Below, piece after piece: positions 32,967 to 41,116 of a DNA stretch of 64,000 bases. Source of the stretch: DATAZK01 sp965199805. GTDB taxonomy: Bacteria > Actinomycetota > Actinomycetes > Frankiales > Frankiaceae. The DNA is taken from the NCBI GenBank assembly GCA_965199805.1, contig CBDATO010000001.1, forward strand, positions 682,001 through 746,000, given 5' to 3'. The stretch's first letter is position 1. Each line of letters starts with the position of its first letter. The notes beneath the pieces are model-generated. The model saw only the letters and a program-made list of their open reading frames with translations, had not been told where the DNA came from and made no database searches. A program made the translations under genes and the position numbers.

Positions 32967-32997
32967 GCTGCTCCGGGTGAGGCGGCGCGACACCCGG

Positions 32998-33225
32998 CTA
33001 CTTGTCCAGCAGGCCGAGGCTGATGATCGACGCGATCCAGACCAGCCCCACGGCGATGGTGAACCGGTCGAGGTTCTTCTCCACCACCGACGACCCGCCC
33101 AGCGAGGACGAGACGCCGCCGCCGAACAGGTTGGACAGACCGCCGCCCTTGCCGCGGTGCAGCAGGATCAGCGCGATCTGCACCGCACTGGCGAGGATCA
33201 GGATGATCGCGATCGTCGTCCTCAT
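32998..33225 (-). CDS. secG: Preprotein translocase subunit SecG
   Basis: A small membrane subunit of the SecYEG translocon. The 75 residues form two transmembrane helices, IAIILILASAVQIALILLH and FTIAVGLVWIASIISLGLL, joined by the conserved GKGGGLSNLFGGG loop. In most Actinobacteria secG directly follows tpiA. Here an ABC importer and a GNAT gene separate them by about 7 kb. Confidence 0.95.
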   Translation of the reverse strand: MRTTIAIILILASAVQIALILLHRGKGGGLSNLFGGGVSSSLGGSSVVEKNLDRFTIAVGLVWIASIISLGLLDK

Positions 33226-33335
33226 CGCGCGTGCCCGTCAGTCCGTCGCATGCTCAACCCGTCTGCTCTTGCCTGCGCACGCCGTACGGCGGCAGGTGTC
33301 CATCGGGAGCGCCGGCCCGGTCCTGACACCGGCGC

Positions 33336-34397
33336 TCAAATCAGTTGCCGGGTGTCAGCGTAATGGCACGCGACCGGATGTCCCTGACCGCGGTCGACGA
33401 GAGCCGGCGGTTCGTCGACGCACCGCTTGCGTTCCTGCTCCGACAGCTCGTTCGCGAACTTCTGGCAGCGGGTCCGGAAGCGGCAGCCGCTCGGTGGGTT
33501 GGCGGGGCTCGGGATGTCGCCCTGGATGAGGATGCGCTCGCGCGCCTTCTCCTTCACCGGGTCGGGGATCGGCACCGCGCTGATGAGCGCCTGCGTGTAC
33601 GGATGCGACGGCCGCTCGAAGAGCGTGTCGCGGTCGGCCATCTCGACGATGGTGCCGAGGTACATCACGGCGACCGTCGTGGCGATGTGCCGCACGACCG
33701 ACAGGTCGTGGGCGATGAACAGGTACGTGAGGCCCAGGTCGGACTGCAGGTCCTCGAGCAGGTTGATCACCTGCGCCTGGATGGAGACGTCGAGCGCCGA
33801 GACCGGCTCGTCGCAGACGACGAGCTTCGGGCTGAGCGCGATCGCCCGTGCGATCCCGACGCGCTGGCGCTGGCCGCCGGAGAACTCGTGCGGGTAGCGC
33901 AGCGCGTACTCGGGCGACAGGCCCACGCGGGTGAGCAGGTCGTCGATCTGGGCGTCGTCGACGTCGATGTCGTGAATGGTGAACGGCTCGCGCAGCGTCG
34001 AGCGGATGTTGCGCCGCGGGTTCAGGCTCGCGTACGGGTCCTGGAAGACGATCTGCATCTGACGCCGCAGGTGACGCAGCTTGGTGCCGCCGAGGTGGGT
34101 GATGTCCTCGCCGTCGAAGGTGATCGTGCCGCTGGTCGGCTCGAGCAGCCGGAGCACCGTGCGCGCCGTCGTGCTCTTGCCGCAGCCGGACTCCCCCACC
34201 AGGGCCAGCGTCTGGCCCCGGGCGATCGAGAACGAGACCTCGTTGACCGCCTGCACCGCCCCGATCCGGCGCTGGAACACCACGCCGCTGCGGATCGGGA
34301 AGTGCTTGGTCAGGTCCTTGACCTCGAGCAGGGGGCCGCCCGCGTCGGGGACAGGCGCCTCGAGCACGGCGCCGGGCTTGGTCAACCGGTCGGTCAT
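33336..34397 (-). CDS. Oligopeptide/dipeptide-type ABC importer, ATP-binding subunit (DppF/OppF)
   Basis: One of two ATPases of the importer. The 353 residues carry the P-loop GESGCGKS near 69-76, Q-loop IVFQDPYASLNPR, FSGGQRQRVGIARAI and LVVCDEPVSALD. The C-terminal oligopeptide-transporter extension includes PSGCRFRTRCQKF and a CxxxE-type cysteine region; in OppD/DppD relatives that region can hold a 4Fe-4S cluster. The ATG at 34397 overlaps the stop of the preceding ATPase gene. The sequence is high in GC, unlike the permease genes upstream. Confidence 0.95.
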   Translation of the reverse strand: MTDRLTKPGAVLEAPVPDAGGPLLEVKDLTKHFPIRSGVVFQRRIGAVQAVNEVSFSIARGQTLALVGESGCGKSTTARTVLRLLEPTSGTITFDGEDITHLGGTKLRHLRRQMQIVFQDPYASLNPRRNIRSTLREPFTIHDIDVDDAQIDDLLTRVGLSPEYALRYPHEFSGGQRQRVGIARAIALSPKLVVCDEPVSALDVSIQAQVINLLEDLQSDLGLTYLFIAHDLSVVRHIATTVAVMYLGTIVEMADRDTLFERPSHPYTQALISAVPIPDPVKEKARERILIQGDIPSPANPPSGCRFRTRCQKFANELSEQERKRCVDEPPALVDRGQGHPVACHYADTRQLI

Positions 34398-35626
34398 GTC
34401 GTCACCTCGTCCAGCGGCTCGTCCGGTCCGTCCAGCCAGCCGCCGCTGGGCTGCTGTTCGGACGGGTCCGCGTCCACGGGAAGCCCCTTCACGGTCGACA
34501 GCTCCGCCGCGCGGTGCACCTGGCGCTCCTGCTCCGGCGACAAGGCGTCGGCATCGACCCGGCCGGACACCTGGTCGCTGTGATGGCAGGAGGCGAGATG
34601 GGCGGGCGACTCCTGGGCGACGAGCGCGGGGACCACCGTCCGGCAGACGTCGGTCGCGAAGGTGCACCGGGGGTGGAACGGGCAGCCGGGCGGCACCCGG
34701 ATGAGGCTCGGCGGGGCGCCCGGGATCGGGTTCAGCCGCTCGCTGCGGCGCTGGTCGAGGCGGGCGAGGCTGCCCAGCAGGCCCAGCGTGTAGGCGTGCC
34801 GCGGGTGGTAGAAGACGTCGTCGGTCGGCGCGTACTCGGCGACCCGGCCGGCGTACATCACCATGATCCGGTCGGCGTGGCTCGCGACCAGGCCGAGGTC
34901 GTGGGTGATCAGCACGATGGCGGTGCCGCGCTGCTCCTGCAGGTTCTCCAGCAGGTCCATGATCTGCGCCTGCACCGTCACGTCGAGCGCGGTGGTCGGC
35001 TCGTCGGCGAGCAGCAGCACGGGGTTCAGCGCCAGCGCCATGGCGATCATGGCGCGCTGCCGCATGCCGCCGGAGAACTGGTGCGGGTACTCGCGGGCCC
35101 GGCCGGCCGGGTTGGGGATGCCGACCTCGCCGAGCAGCTCGACCGCACGACGCTTGGCCTGACCGCGGCTGACCGACTCGTGGACCCGGATGACCTCGGC
35201 GATCTGGCTGCCGACCTTGAAGACGGGGTTGAGCGCGGTGAGCGGGTCCTGGAAGATCATGGAGATCTCCTTGCCGCGCAGCTGGCGCAGCCGGTGCTTG
35301 TCGGCCGTCAGCAGGTCCTCGCCGCGGAACATGATCTTGCCGGACGGGAACCGCGCGGGCGGCGACGGCACCAGGCCCATGATGCTCATCGCCGAGACCG
35401 ACTTGCCCGACCCGGATTCGCCGACGATGCCGAGCGTCTCCCCGGCGCGCACCGACCAGCTGACGCCGTCGACGGCCTTGACGATGCCGCCGTCGGTGTG
35501 GAAATGGACCCGCAGGTCGTCGACCGACAGCATCGGCGCGTCGGGGTCCGTCGCAGCGCCCTGCGCCTGTGGCCCCTTGGTCAGCGGTGTGGCCGCGATG
35601 TGCGGCGGGGTGTGAGGTGTGCTCAT
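34394..35626 (-). CDS. Oligopeptide/dipeptide-type ABC importer, ATP-binding subunit (DppD/OppD)
   Basis: Second ATPase of the importer (410 aa). It has GESGSGKS near residues 69-76, MIFQDPLTALNPV, FSGGMRQRAMIAMALAL and LLADEPTTALD, then the transporter-specific C-terminal region CPFHPRC...C. About 60 extra residues follow that region (to DEPLDEVTT), a variable acidic tail that is longer than usual. The ATG at 35626 comes 2 bp after the permease stop. Confidence 0.95.
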   Translation of the reverse strand: MSTPHTPPHIAATPLTKGPQAQGAATDPDAPMLSVDDLRVHFHTDGGIVKAVDGVSWSVRAGETLGIVGESGSGKSVSAMSIMGLVPSPPARFPSGKIMFRGEDLLTADKHRLRQLRGKEISMIFQDPLTALNPVFKVGSQIAEVIRVHESVSRGQAKRRAVELLGEVGIPNPAGRAREYPHQFSGGMRQRAMIAMALALNPVLLLADEPTTALDVTVQAQIMDLLENLQEQRGTAIVLITHDLGLVASHADRIMVMYAGRVAEYAPTDDVFYHPRHAYTLGLLGSLARLDQRRSERLNPIPGAPPSLIRVPPGCPFHPRCTFATDVCRTVVPALVAQESPAHLASCHHSDQVSGRVDADALSPEQERQVHRAAELSTVKGLPVDADPSEQQPSGGWLDGPDEPLDEVTT

Positions 35627-35628
35627 CG

Positions 35629-36636
35629 CTACCGCAGCTTCGGGTCGAGGGCGTCGCGCAGGCCGTCACCGACGAAGACGAACGCGAGGACGGTCAGCAC
35701 CACGGCAAGGCTCGGGAAGAAGACGAGATGAGGACTCGTGTCCAGATGCTCCTGTCCGGAGGCGATCATGGAGCCCCACTCAGCCACGCCCGGTTTCACT
35801 CCAACGCCGAGGTAGGAGAGAGACGCTTCGGCGACCACTGCCGCCCCGACGTTGAAGGTCGCGTAAATAAGCACCGGACCGTAACTGTTGGGCAGCACGT
35901 GGCGAGTGATCAGGCGCCAGCGGGAGGCGCCGATCGAACGAGCGGCTTCGACGTATTCGGACTCACGTACAGAGAGAATCGACCCGCGCAGCAGTCGGGC
36001 GACAGTCGCCCAACCAAAAATGCCGAGCGCCAGAATGACGGGAAGCACCCCGGTACCGGCGACCGTGATGATCAGCACGGCACCGACCAGTAACGGAAAT
36101 GCGAAGAAGATGTCGGCGACCCGCATCACAAACGCATCCCAACCTCGGCCGAAGAAGCCGGCGACCGAGCCGAGGACGACTCCTATGACGACCGCCAGCA
36201 AGATGGCCGCCAGGCCAACCTCCAAGGCAATGCGGGAGCCCACGATCACGCGTGAAAAAACGTCCCGGCCTACATCGTCGGTGCCGAACCAGTGCTCCCA
36301 ACTCGGCGATTGAAATGTGCCAAGGATGTAACCCCTATGGGGGTCGACATGGCCGAGATCCTGCTTGTTCGGGTCGTACGGCGCGATCGTGGGGCCGAAG
36401 GCGGCGAGAGTCAACAGCCCGATGATTAGGACAAGCCCGACCACGGCAAGCCTGTTACGGAGAAAACGGCGCCAGACGTCGGACCAACGCCCCGTCGGCG
36501 TCGCGGTGCCGTAGGGGGCCGCGGCGCCAATCCGGCCGAGGCCTTCGACGTCGGAGGCCGTGTCGGGCGTCCGATCCCCGGCGCCCGAACGTCGATCATC
36601 ATCGTCCGGCAGGAGTCCGATCTGCGAGGCTGTCAC
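35629..36636 (-). CDS. Oligopeptide/dipeptide-type ABC importer, permease (DppC/OppC)
   Basis: Inner-membrane permease with about six helices after a 55-residue cytoplasmic N-terminus (DDDDRRSGAGDRT). The first helix (LAVVGLVLIIGLLTLAAF) is followed by the substrate-facing HWFGTDDVGRDVFSRVI. The EAA loop EYVEAARSIGASRWRLITRHVLPN contacts the ATPases. The start is the GTG at 36636, 10 bp after the oppB-type stop. The middle of the gene is visibly poorer in GC than its last ~90 bp and first ~120 bp. Confidence 0.95.
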   Translation of the reverse strand: MTASQIGLLPDDDDRRSGAGDRTPDTASDVEGLGRIGAAAPYGTATPTGRWSDVWRRFLRNRLAVVGLVLIIGLLTLAAFGPTIAPYDPNKQDLGHVDPHRGYILGTFQSPSWEHWFGTDDVGRDVFSRVIVGSRIALEVGLAAILLAVVIGVVLGSVAGFFGRGWDAFVMRVADIFFAFPLLVGAVLIITVAGTGVLPVILALGIFGWATVARLLRGSILSVRESEYVEAARSIGASRWRLITRHVLPNSYGPVLIYATFNVGAAVVAEASLSYLGVGVKPGVAEWGSMIASGQEHLDTSPHLVFFPSLAVVLTVLAFVFVGDGLRDALDPKLR

Positions 36637-36646
36637 GTGTACCGCC

Positions 36647-37579
36647 TCATCGGATTCTCACCCTGGGGTCGAAGAAGCCGTACAGCACATCAACAAGCAG
36701 ATTCACAAAGACGAAGGCCATCACGCCGTAGATGACAATTCCCATGATCACCGGGTTGTCGTTTCCCTTGATGGCGACAACCAGCGTTTGCCCCAGGCCA
36801 GGTATCTGAAAAACGTTCTCGACGATCAGCGCCCCACCGAGGAGGGTGCCGAACGAGATTCCGAGGTACGTGACAACTGGAATGATCGCGTTGCGCAGCA
36901 CATGCTTGAGGATGACAACTCTCTGCGACAGGCCCTTTGCCATCGCCGTTCGGACGTAGTCGGCCCGCATCACCTCGAGCATGGAACCGCGGGTCAGCCG
37001 GGCGACGAGAGCGGCGTCAACAGCCGCCAGTGCAAACGCGGGCAGAACGTAACTGCGGAACCCGTCGTTGGTTCCGAAAAAGGGAAACAGCTTGAGCTTG
37101 AACGCAAACACCTCGCGGAGAACAAAACCGACGACGAAGACAGGTATTCCTATGGTAGCCGTGGTGACAACGGTCGCAAGGGTATCGAACAGGGAGCGAC
37201 GAAATACCGCGGCAAGAATGCCTACCAGAACACCGAAAATAAGTTCGAGCGCGATCGCCAGCGCAGCTAGCCGAGCGGTGACCCAGAGTTTAGACGGAAG
37301 GATATCGGACACCGGACGATTCTGCTGTCGGTAACTCGTTCCCAGGTCAAAGTGGACGACCAAGCGCTCGACATATTTGTAGTATTGCACATAAAAAGGA
37401 CGGTCGAGACCGTACTTCTGTTCCAACTGTTGGACGACTTCAGGCGACCGGACCCGCCCGCCTCCGGTGAGATTGTCAACCGGATTACCGAGCAGGAAAA
37501 GCGCCGAGAAGAGAAGGATCGTCGCGCCCACAAAAACCAACACACTCTGCATGACGCGACGTATCACAAAAATAAGCAC
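36647..37579 (-). CDS. Oligopeptide/dipeptide-type ABC importer, permease (DppB/OppB)
   Basis: First permease of the importer: 310 residues and about six helices, beginning FVIRRVMQSVLVFVGATILLFSALFLLGNP. It shows the family YKYVERLVVHFDLGTSYR loop and the EAA-type MRADYVRTAMAKGLSQRVVILKHVLRNAIIP. The start is the GTG at 37579 behind AGGAAGG. The coding sequence is much lower in GC (31 of 60 bases at 37081-37140) and uses A/T-ending codons rarely seen elsewhere in the window, suggesting acquisition from another source. Confidence 0.95.
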   Translation of the reverse strand: MLIFVIRRVMQSVLVFVGATILLFSALFLLGNPVDNLTGGGRVRSPEVVQQLEQKYGLDRPFYVQYYKYVERLVVHFDLGTSYRQQNRPVSDILPSKLWVTARLAALAIALELIFGVLVGILAAVFRRSLFDTLATVVTTATIGIPVFVVGFVLREVFAFKLKLFPFFGTNDGFRSYVLPAFALAAVDAALVARLTRGSMLEVMRADYVRTAMAKGLSQRVVILKHVLRNAIIPVVTYLGISFGTLLGGALIVENVFQIPGLGQTLVVAIKGNDNPVIMGIVIYGVMAFVFVNLLVDVLYGFFDPRVRIR

Positions 37580-37671
37580 ACGAACGACCTTCCTGCCCCA
37601 AGAGCGGTCGCTCCGCCGCCAGGTTGGCGCTCACGTTCGCGTCTTACGATCGTCGCTCGCAGCCTGACCGA

Positions 37672-37693
37672 CAGTGACTGGTCGGGGTCACTG
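37672..37693 (-). terminator. Weak hairpin between the binding-protein and permease genes
   Basis: CAGTGAC / GTCACTG form a 7-bp stem around an 8-base loop in the 185-bp gap between the oppA-type stop and the oppB-type start. It could partially stop transcription so that more binding protein than permease is made, a common arrangement in such operons. Inference only. Confidence 0.35.
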
Positions 37694-37764
37694 GAACCAC
37701 GACCAATCACTGCCGTCAAGACGGAGTTATCGACGCTGCGCTTCGGCGCGGAGCAACACTCAAG

Positions 37765-39495
37765 TCACTTCAAGCCGATCGTGCGGAGTGTCGGGTTCTC
37801 GTAAAAATCAACGTTGACCCCGACGAAGGCTTTATTGAATACACGATACTGGGTGCGATACCAGATCGGGATCAACGCGAGGTCCTGCCCAATGGCAACT
37901 TTCTCAGCCTGCTTGTAGAAGTCGGCGCGCTTGGTCGCGTCTGGCTCAGCCTGCCCTTCGGCCAGCAGTTGATCGACGACTTTGTTGCTGTAGCGACTCC
38001 GGTTATCACCCCGGTTGTCTGCCGGTTGAGTACCCAACAGTGGCGAGAGGAAGTTGTAGGCCGACGGATAGTCTGCACCCCAGGATTCGCGTACTAGGCC
38101 AGATGCATTGGGCTTGACAGCGTTAGCCGCGAGATCCTTTGCCGGAGTGGGAATCACGTTGACATCCCAACCCAGGACATCTGTCAGCATGCCCGCGACC
38201 GCCTGGATCCACCCTTCCTGCCCGAAGCCCGTGTTGTACGCGAGATTCACCTTCGAACCGGGCGGCAGGCCGGCCTCCTTCGCCAAAGTTTGCGCCTTCT
38301 CCTTGTCCTGCATCTCACATGACGCGCAGATGCCGGGTTGGTAGGTGCCCTGTCCAGCGAAGGGAGGTGGGATAAGCGACGTCGCCTTCGTCACGGAGTC
38401 TTTTAGGACTCCCTTGATGATTGCATCGCGATCAATTGCGTAGGAAACAGCCTCACGCGCCTTGACCGAGTTCAACGGGGGATTCTCCGTGATCGGCACC
38501 AAGTAATTGACACCGAAGGACTGCGACTTGATGAACTGGTTCTCGTCCTGGTCCGATGAGGAGTACTTGTTGGCGAGGGTCTGGATGTCGTCGGGCACCA
38601 CGCGGGCGTAGTCGAAAGCTCCGGCCTGGAAGCCCTTGTCCTCGAACGATGAGTCGCTCCCGTCCTTGATTGTTACCGAGACCTTGTCCAGCAGCGCAGC
38701 CGGGCCATCAGTGTAATTCGGGTTACGGACGAGTGTTATGCTTTTGTCGTGCTGCCAAGGCTCCGACATCATGAATGGGCCGTTGCCGATCGGCTGATCG
38801 TTGTACTTGGTGTTACTAGCCGCCCCGGCTTCTTTCGGCACCGGGCTATACACCAATTGCGCTGTGCGCAGATCGAAGTCACAGTCCGGAGCGGTCAGCG
38901 CAATCTTTAGCACGGTACCGTTGGCCGCGACGCCGCTGAAGTCGGCCTTGCTCGGATCGGCCTCCTTGCTGGCAGCAAGAGCAGGTAGACCCTTGATGCC
39001 GTCCAACTGATAAACGAGGTCTGATGCTGCGGTGCCGATCGCCGTACGGATCATTCCGCGCTTGATCGATTCCGCATCGACGACCTCCCCGTTGGAGAAC
39101 TTTTGATTGTCCTTCAACGTGAAGGTCCAGTCGGTGCAAGCCTCATTGTGAGAGATGCTCTTCGCCAACAGGTTGGTCAGCTTGCCATCCGGCGTGACAG
39201 TCGTGAGCGTGTCGAACAAGTTCTTGGTGATCAGCTGGCCGTCCGAGTCAGAGGCGTTGAAGGGGTCGATGGCTGTTGGTTCACCGATGGCGAGCCGAAA
39301 TGTGCCACCGGACTTGCCCACTCGACCGTCGACCGGGGTCGTTGGCAGCTTTTCGATGTCGACAGCCTTGCCGCCGCCGGAACCGGCGTTGCCATTAGCG
39401 CCGCCGGTGTCACCGGTGCCGGAGCTGCTGCAGGCCGCGACGGCCAGAAGACTTGCGGCAGCGGCCGCAGCAGCGACCTTCTTCCCTCGAAGCAT
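37765..39495 (-). CDS. Oligopeptide/dipeptide-type ABC importer, solute-binding lipoprotein (family 5)
   Basis: Extracytoplasmic receptor of the importer, anchored by lipid. The 576 residues start MLRGKKVAAAAAAASLLAVAAC, a lipoprotein signal with lipobox AVAAC. A Gly/Asn-rich linker follows, then the family core SGGTFRLAIGEPTAIDPFNASDSDG, YNDQPIGNGPFMM, SVKAREAVSYAIDRDAI and the C-terminal LALIPIWYRTQYRVF. Two cysteines in GICASCEMQDK may form a disulfide. The ATG at 39495 with GGAAGGAAG upstream is clear; a longer reading adds non-signal sequence. It is read first in the operon oppA-B-C-D-F. The ligand, peptide or other, cannot be told. Confidence 0.95.
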   Translation of the reverse strand: MLRGKKVAAAAAAASLLAVAACSSSGTGDTGGANGNAGSGGGKAVDIEKLPTTPVDGRVGKSGGTFRLAIGEPTAIDPFNASDSDGQLITKNLFDTLTTVTPDGKLTNLLAKSISHNEACTDWTFTLKDNQKFSNGEVVDAESIKRGMIRTAIGTAASDLVYQLDGIKGLPALAASKEADPSKADFSGVAANGTVLKIALTAPDCDFDLRTAQLVYSPVPKEAGAASNTKYNDQPIGNGPFMMSEPWQHDKSITLVRNPNYTDGPAALLDKVSVTIKDGSDSSFEDKGFQAGAFDYARVVPDDIQTLANKYSSSDQDENQFIKSQSFGVNYLVPITENPPLNSVKAREAVSYAIDRDAIIKGVLKDSVTKATSLIPPPFAGQGTYQPGICASCEMQDKEKAQTLAKEAGLPPGSKVNLAYNTGFGQEGWIQAVAGMLTDVLGWDVNVIPTPAKDLAANAVKPNASGLVRESWGADYPSAYNFLSPLLGTQPADNRGDNRSRYSNKVVDQLLAEGQAEPDATKRADFYKQAEKVAIGQDLALIPIWYRTQYRVFNKAFVGVNVDFYENPTLRTIGLK

Positions 39496-39773
39496 CCTCT
39501 TCCTTCCGTAGGACTGCTCGGCGCCGACGGACCGAACACCGATGCCTGCGCGGTCGATGCGAACCCATCGGAAGAGCGCGGCCGATGCACAGCCATTCCG
39601 GGCATTGAACACTGCTGCAAGATCGGAGGCCGTGAGCCCACGCCCAGTTGTTGTGAAGTCGTAACAGACCGGAGCCACGCCGCAGGACCCCAATCGGCTG
39701 AAGTTTTCCGCCCTGAGGCTCCTGTCCGGGTGAAATCTTACGGTGGATGTGAGTGTGGTGTGGACGCCCGAGC

Positions 39774-40307
39774 TCAGCGCAGGGACAGGGCGAAGCGCCG
39801 TCGCGCCGCGTCCGGGCCGGCGGTCGCTTCCTCCAGGGTGGCCTCGGTCGACACCGGCCGGAAGCCGGCGGCCGCGACGACCCGCAGGCTCGCCGCATTG
39901 TCCGGATCGACCTCGGCGATCAGCCTGGCGACCTCGTGGGCGCGGGCGTATGCGATCACCGCGGCGACGGCGACGCCGGCGACCCCGCGCCGCCGGTGGG
40001 ACGGCACCACGGCGTAGCCGATCTCCACGTCACCCGACTCGTCGGGCGGCCCGTGGAAGCCGATGCCGCCGACCGCGATCGGCGGCCCGGCGCCTTCGAC
40101 CACCGTGATGACGAAGATGCCGAACGGCCCCGGATCGGGGGCGACGGCGAGGCGCTGCAGGAACATTCCGGCGGCGATCTGGTCGTCCTCGTCCGGGAAG
40201 TCGGGTGCCGCCCGCAGACCGGGCGGACACTGGCCGGCCACGATACGGCGCGCCCCGGCCGGGTCCATCAACTCGAGGCGCACTGCAGCACCGGCGGCAG
40301 CAGTCAC
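39774..40307 (-). CDS. GNAT family N-acetyltransferase
   Basis: Probable acyl-CoA-dependent acetyltransferase of the RimJ-like GNAT type. The 177 residues show the beta-bulge strand DVEIGYAVVPSHRRRGVAGVAVAAVIAYA, with the acetyl-CoA pyrophosphate loop RRRGVAG, then the ARLIAEVDPDNAASLRVVAAAGFRPV motif typical of this subgroup. The start is the GTG at 40307, whose GTGA overlaps the tpiA stop, so translation follows tpiA. High GC marks it as part of the host segment rather than of the importer region. The substrate is unknown. Confidence 0.9.
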   Translation of the reverse strand: MTAAAGAAVRLELMDPAGARRIVAGQCPPGLRAAPDFPDEDDQIAAGMFLQRLAVAPDPGPFGIFVITVVEGAGPPIAVGGIGFHGPPDESGDVEIGYAVVPSHRRRGVAGVAVAAVIAYARAHEVARLIAEVDPDNAASLRVVAAAGFRPVSTEATLEEATAGPDAARRRFALSLR

Positions 40308-41116
40308 TCCGCGGTGAGCGCTCCGCGGACGATGGAGCAAAAGTCCTCGGCGATCAGGCTCGCGCCACCCACGAGTGCCCCGTCGACGTCCGGCGACGAG
40401 AACAGGGTGTTGCAGTTGTCCGGCTTCACCGACCCGCCGTAGAGGACGCGGGTGCGGTCGGCGGCACCCGAGCCGTACAGCTCGGCCAGCCGGCCCCGGA
40501 TCGCCGCGCACATCTCCTGGGCGTCGTCGGGCGTCGCCACCTTGCCGGTGCCGATCGCCCAGACCGGCTCGTACGCGATCACGAGCTTGCCGGCCGGAGC
40601 CTCGACCTGCTCGGGGGCGAGCCCGGCGAGCGACCCGGTCAGCGACTCGAGGACGTGCTGCACGTGGTCACCGGCCTCGCGGACCTCGAGCGACTCCCCC
40701 ACGCAGACGACGGGCGTGATGCCGCTGGCGTGGGCGGCCGCTGCCTTGGCCGCGACCGTCGCGTCGCTCTCGGCGTGGTACTGCCGCCGCTCGCTGTGCC
40801 CGACGATGACGTGGGTGCAGCCGAGCTTGGCCAGCATTGCGCCGGAGGTCTCGCCGGTGTAGGCGCCGTTGGTGTGCGCCGAGACGTCCTGCGCACCGAA
40901 GACGAGCGGAAGCTTGTCACCCTCGATGAGGGTCTGCACGCTGCGGATCGACGTGAACGGCGGGAAGACGGCGACCTCGACGGTCTCCGCCTCCTTCTCC
41001 CGGAGCCCGAACGCCACCTTCTGCACCAGGGCGATGGCCTCGAGGTGGTTGAGGTTCATCTTCCAGTTGCCGGCGATGAGCGGCCGGCGACCGGAACGCG
41101 ACGATGCGGACGCCAT
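40304..41116 (-). CDS. tpiA: Triose-phosphate isomerase
   Basis: Interconverts dihydroxyacetone phosphate and glyceraldehyde 3-phosphate. The 270-residue TIM barrel has Lys19 in AGNWKMN, the catalytic His in VGHSERRQYH, the catalytic Glu in YEPVWAIGTG, and the phosphate loop YGGSVKPDN. The ATG at 41116 overlaps the pgk stop by 1 bp (TGATG). It forms the glycolytic run gap-pgk-tpiA. Confidence 0.97.
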   Translation of the reverse strand: MASASSRSGRRPLIAGNWKMNLNHLEAIALVQKVAFGLREKEAETVEVAVFPPFTSIRSVQTLIEGDKLPLVFGAQDVSAHTNGAYTGETSGAMLAKLGCTHVIVGHSERRQYHAESDATVAAKAAAAHASGITPVVCVGESLEVREAGDHVQHVLESLTGSLAGLAPEQVEAPAGKLVIAYEPVWAIGTGKVATPDDAQEMCAAIRGRLAELYGSGAADRTRVLYGGSVKPDNCNTLFSSPDVDGALVGGASLIAEDFCSIVRGALTAE

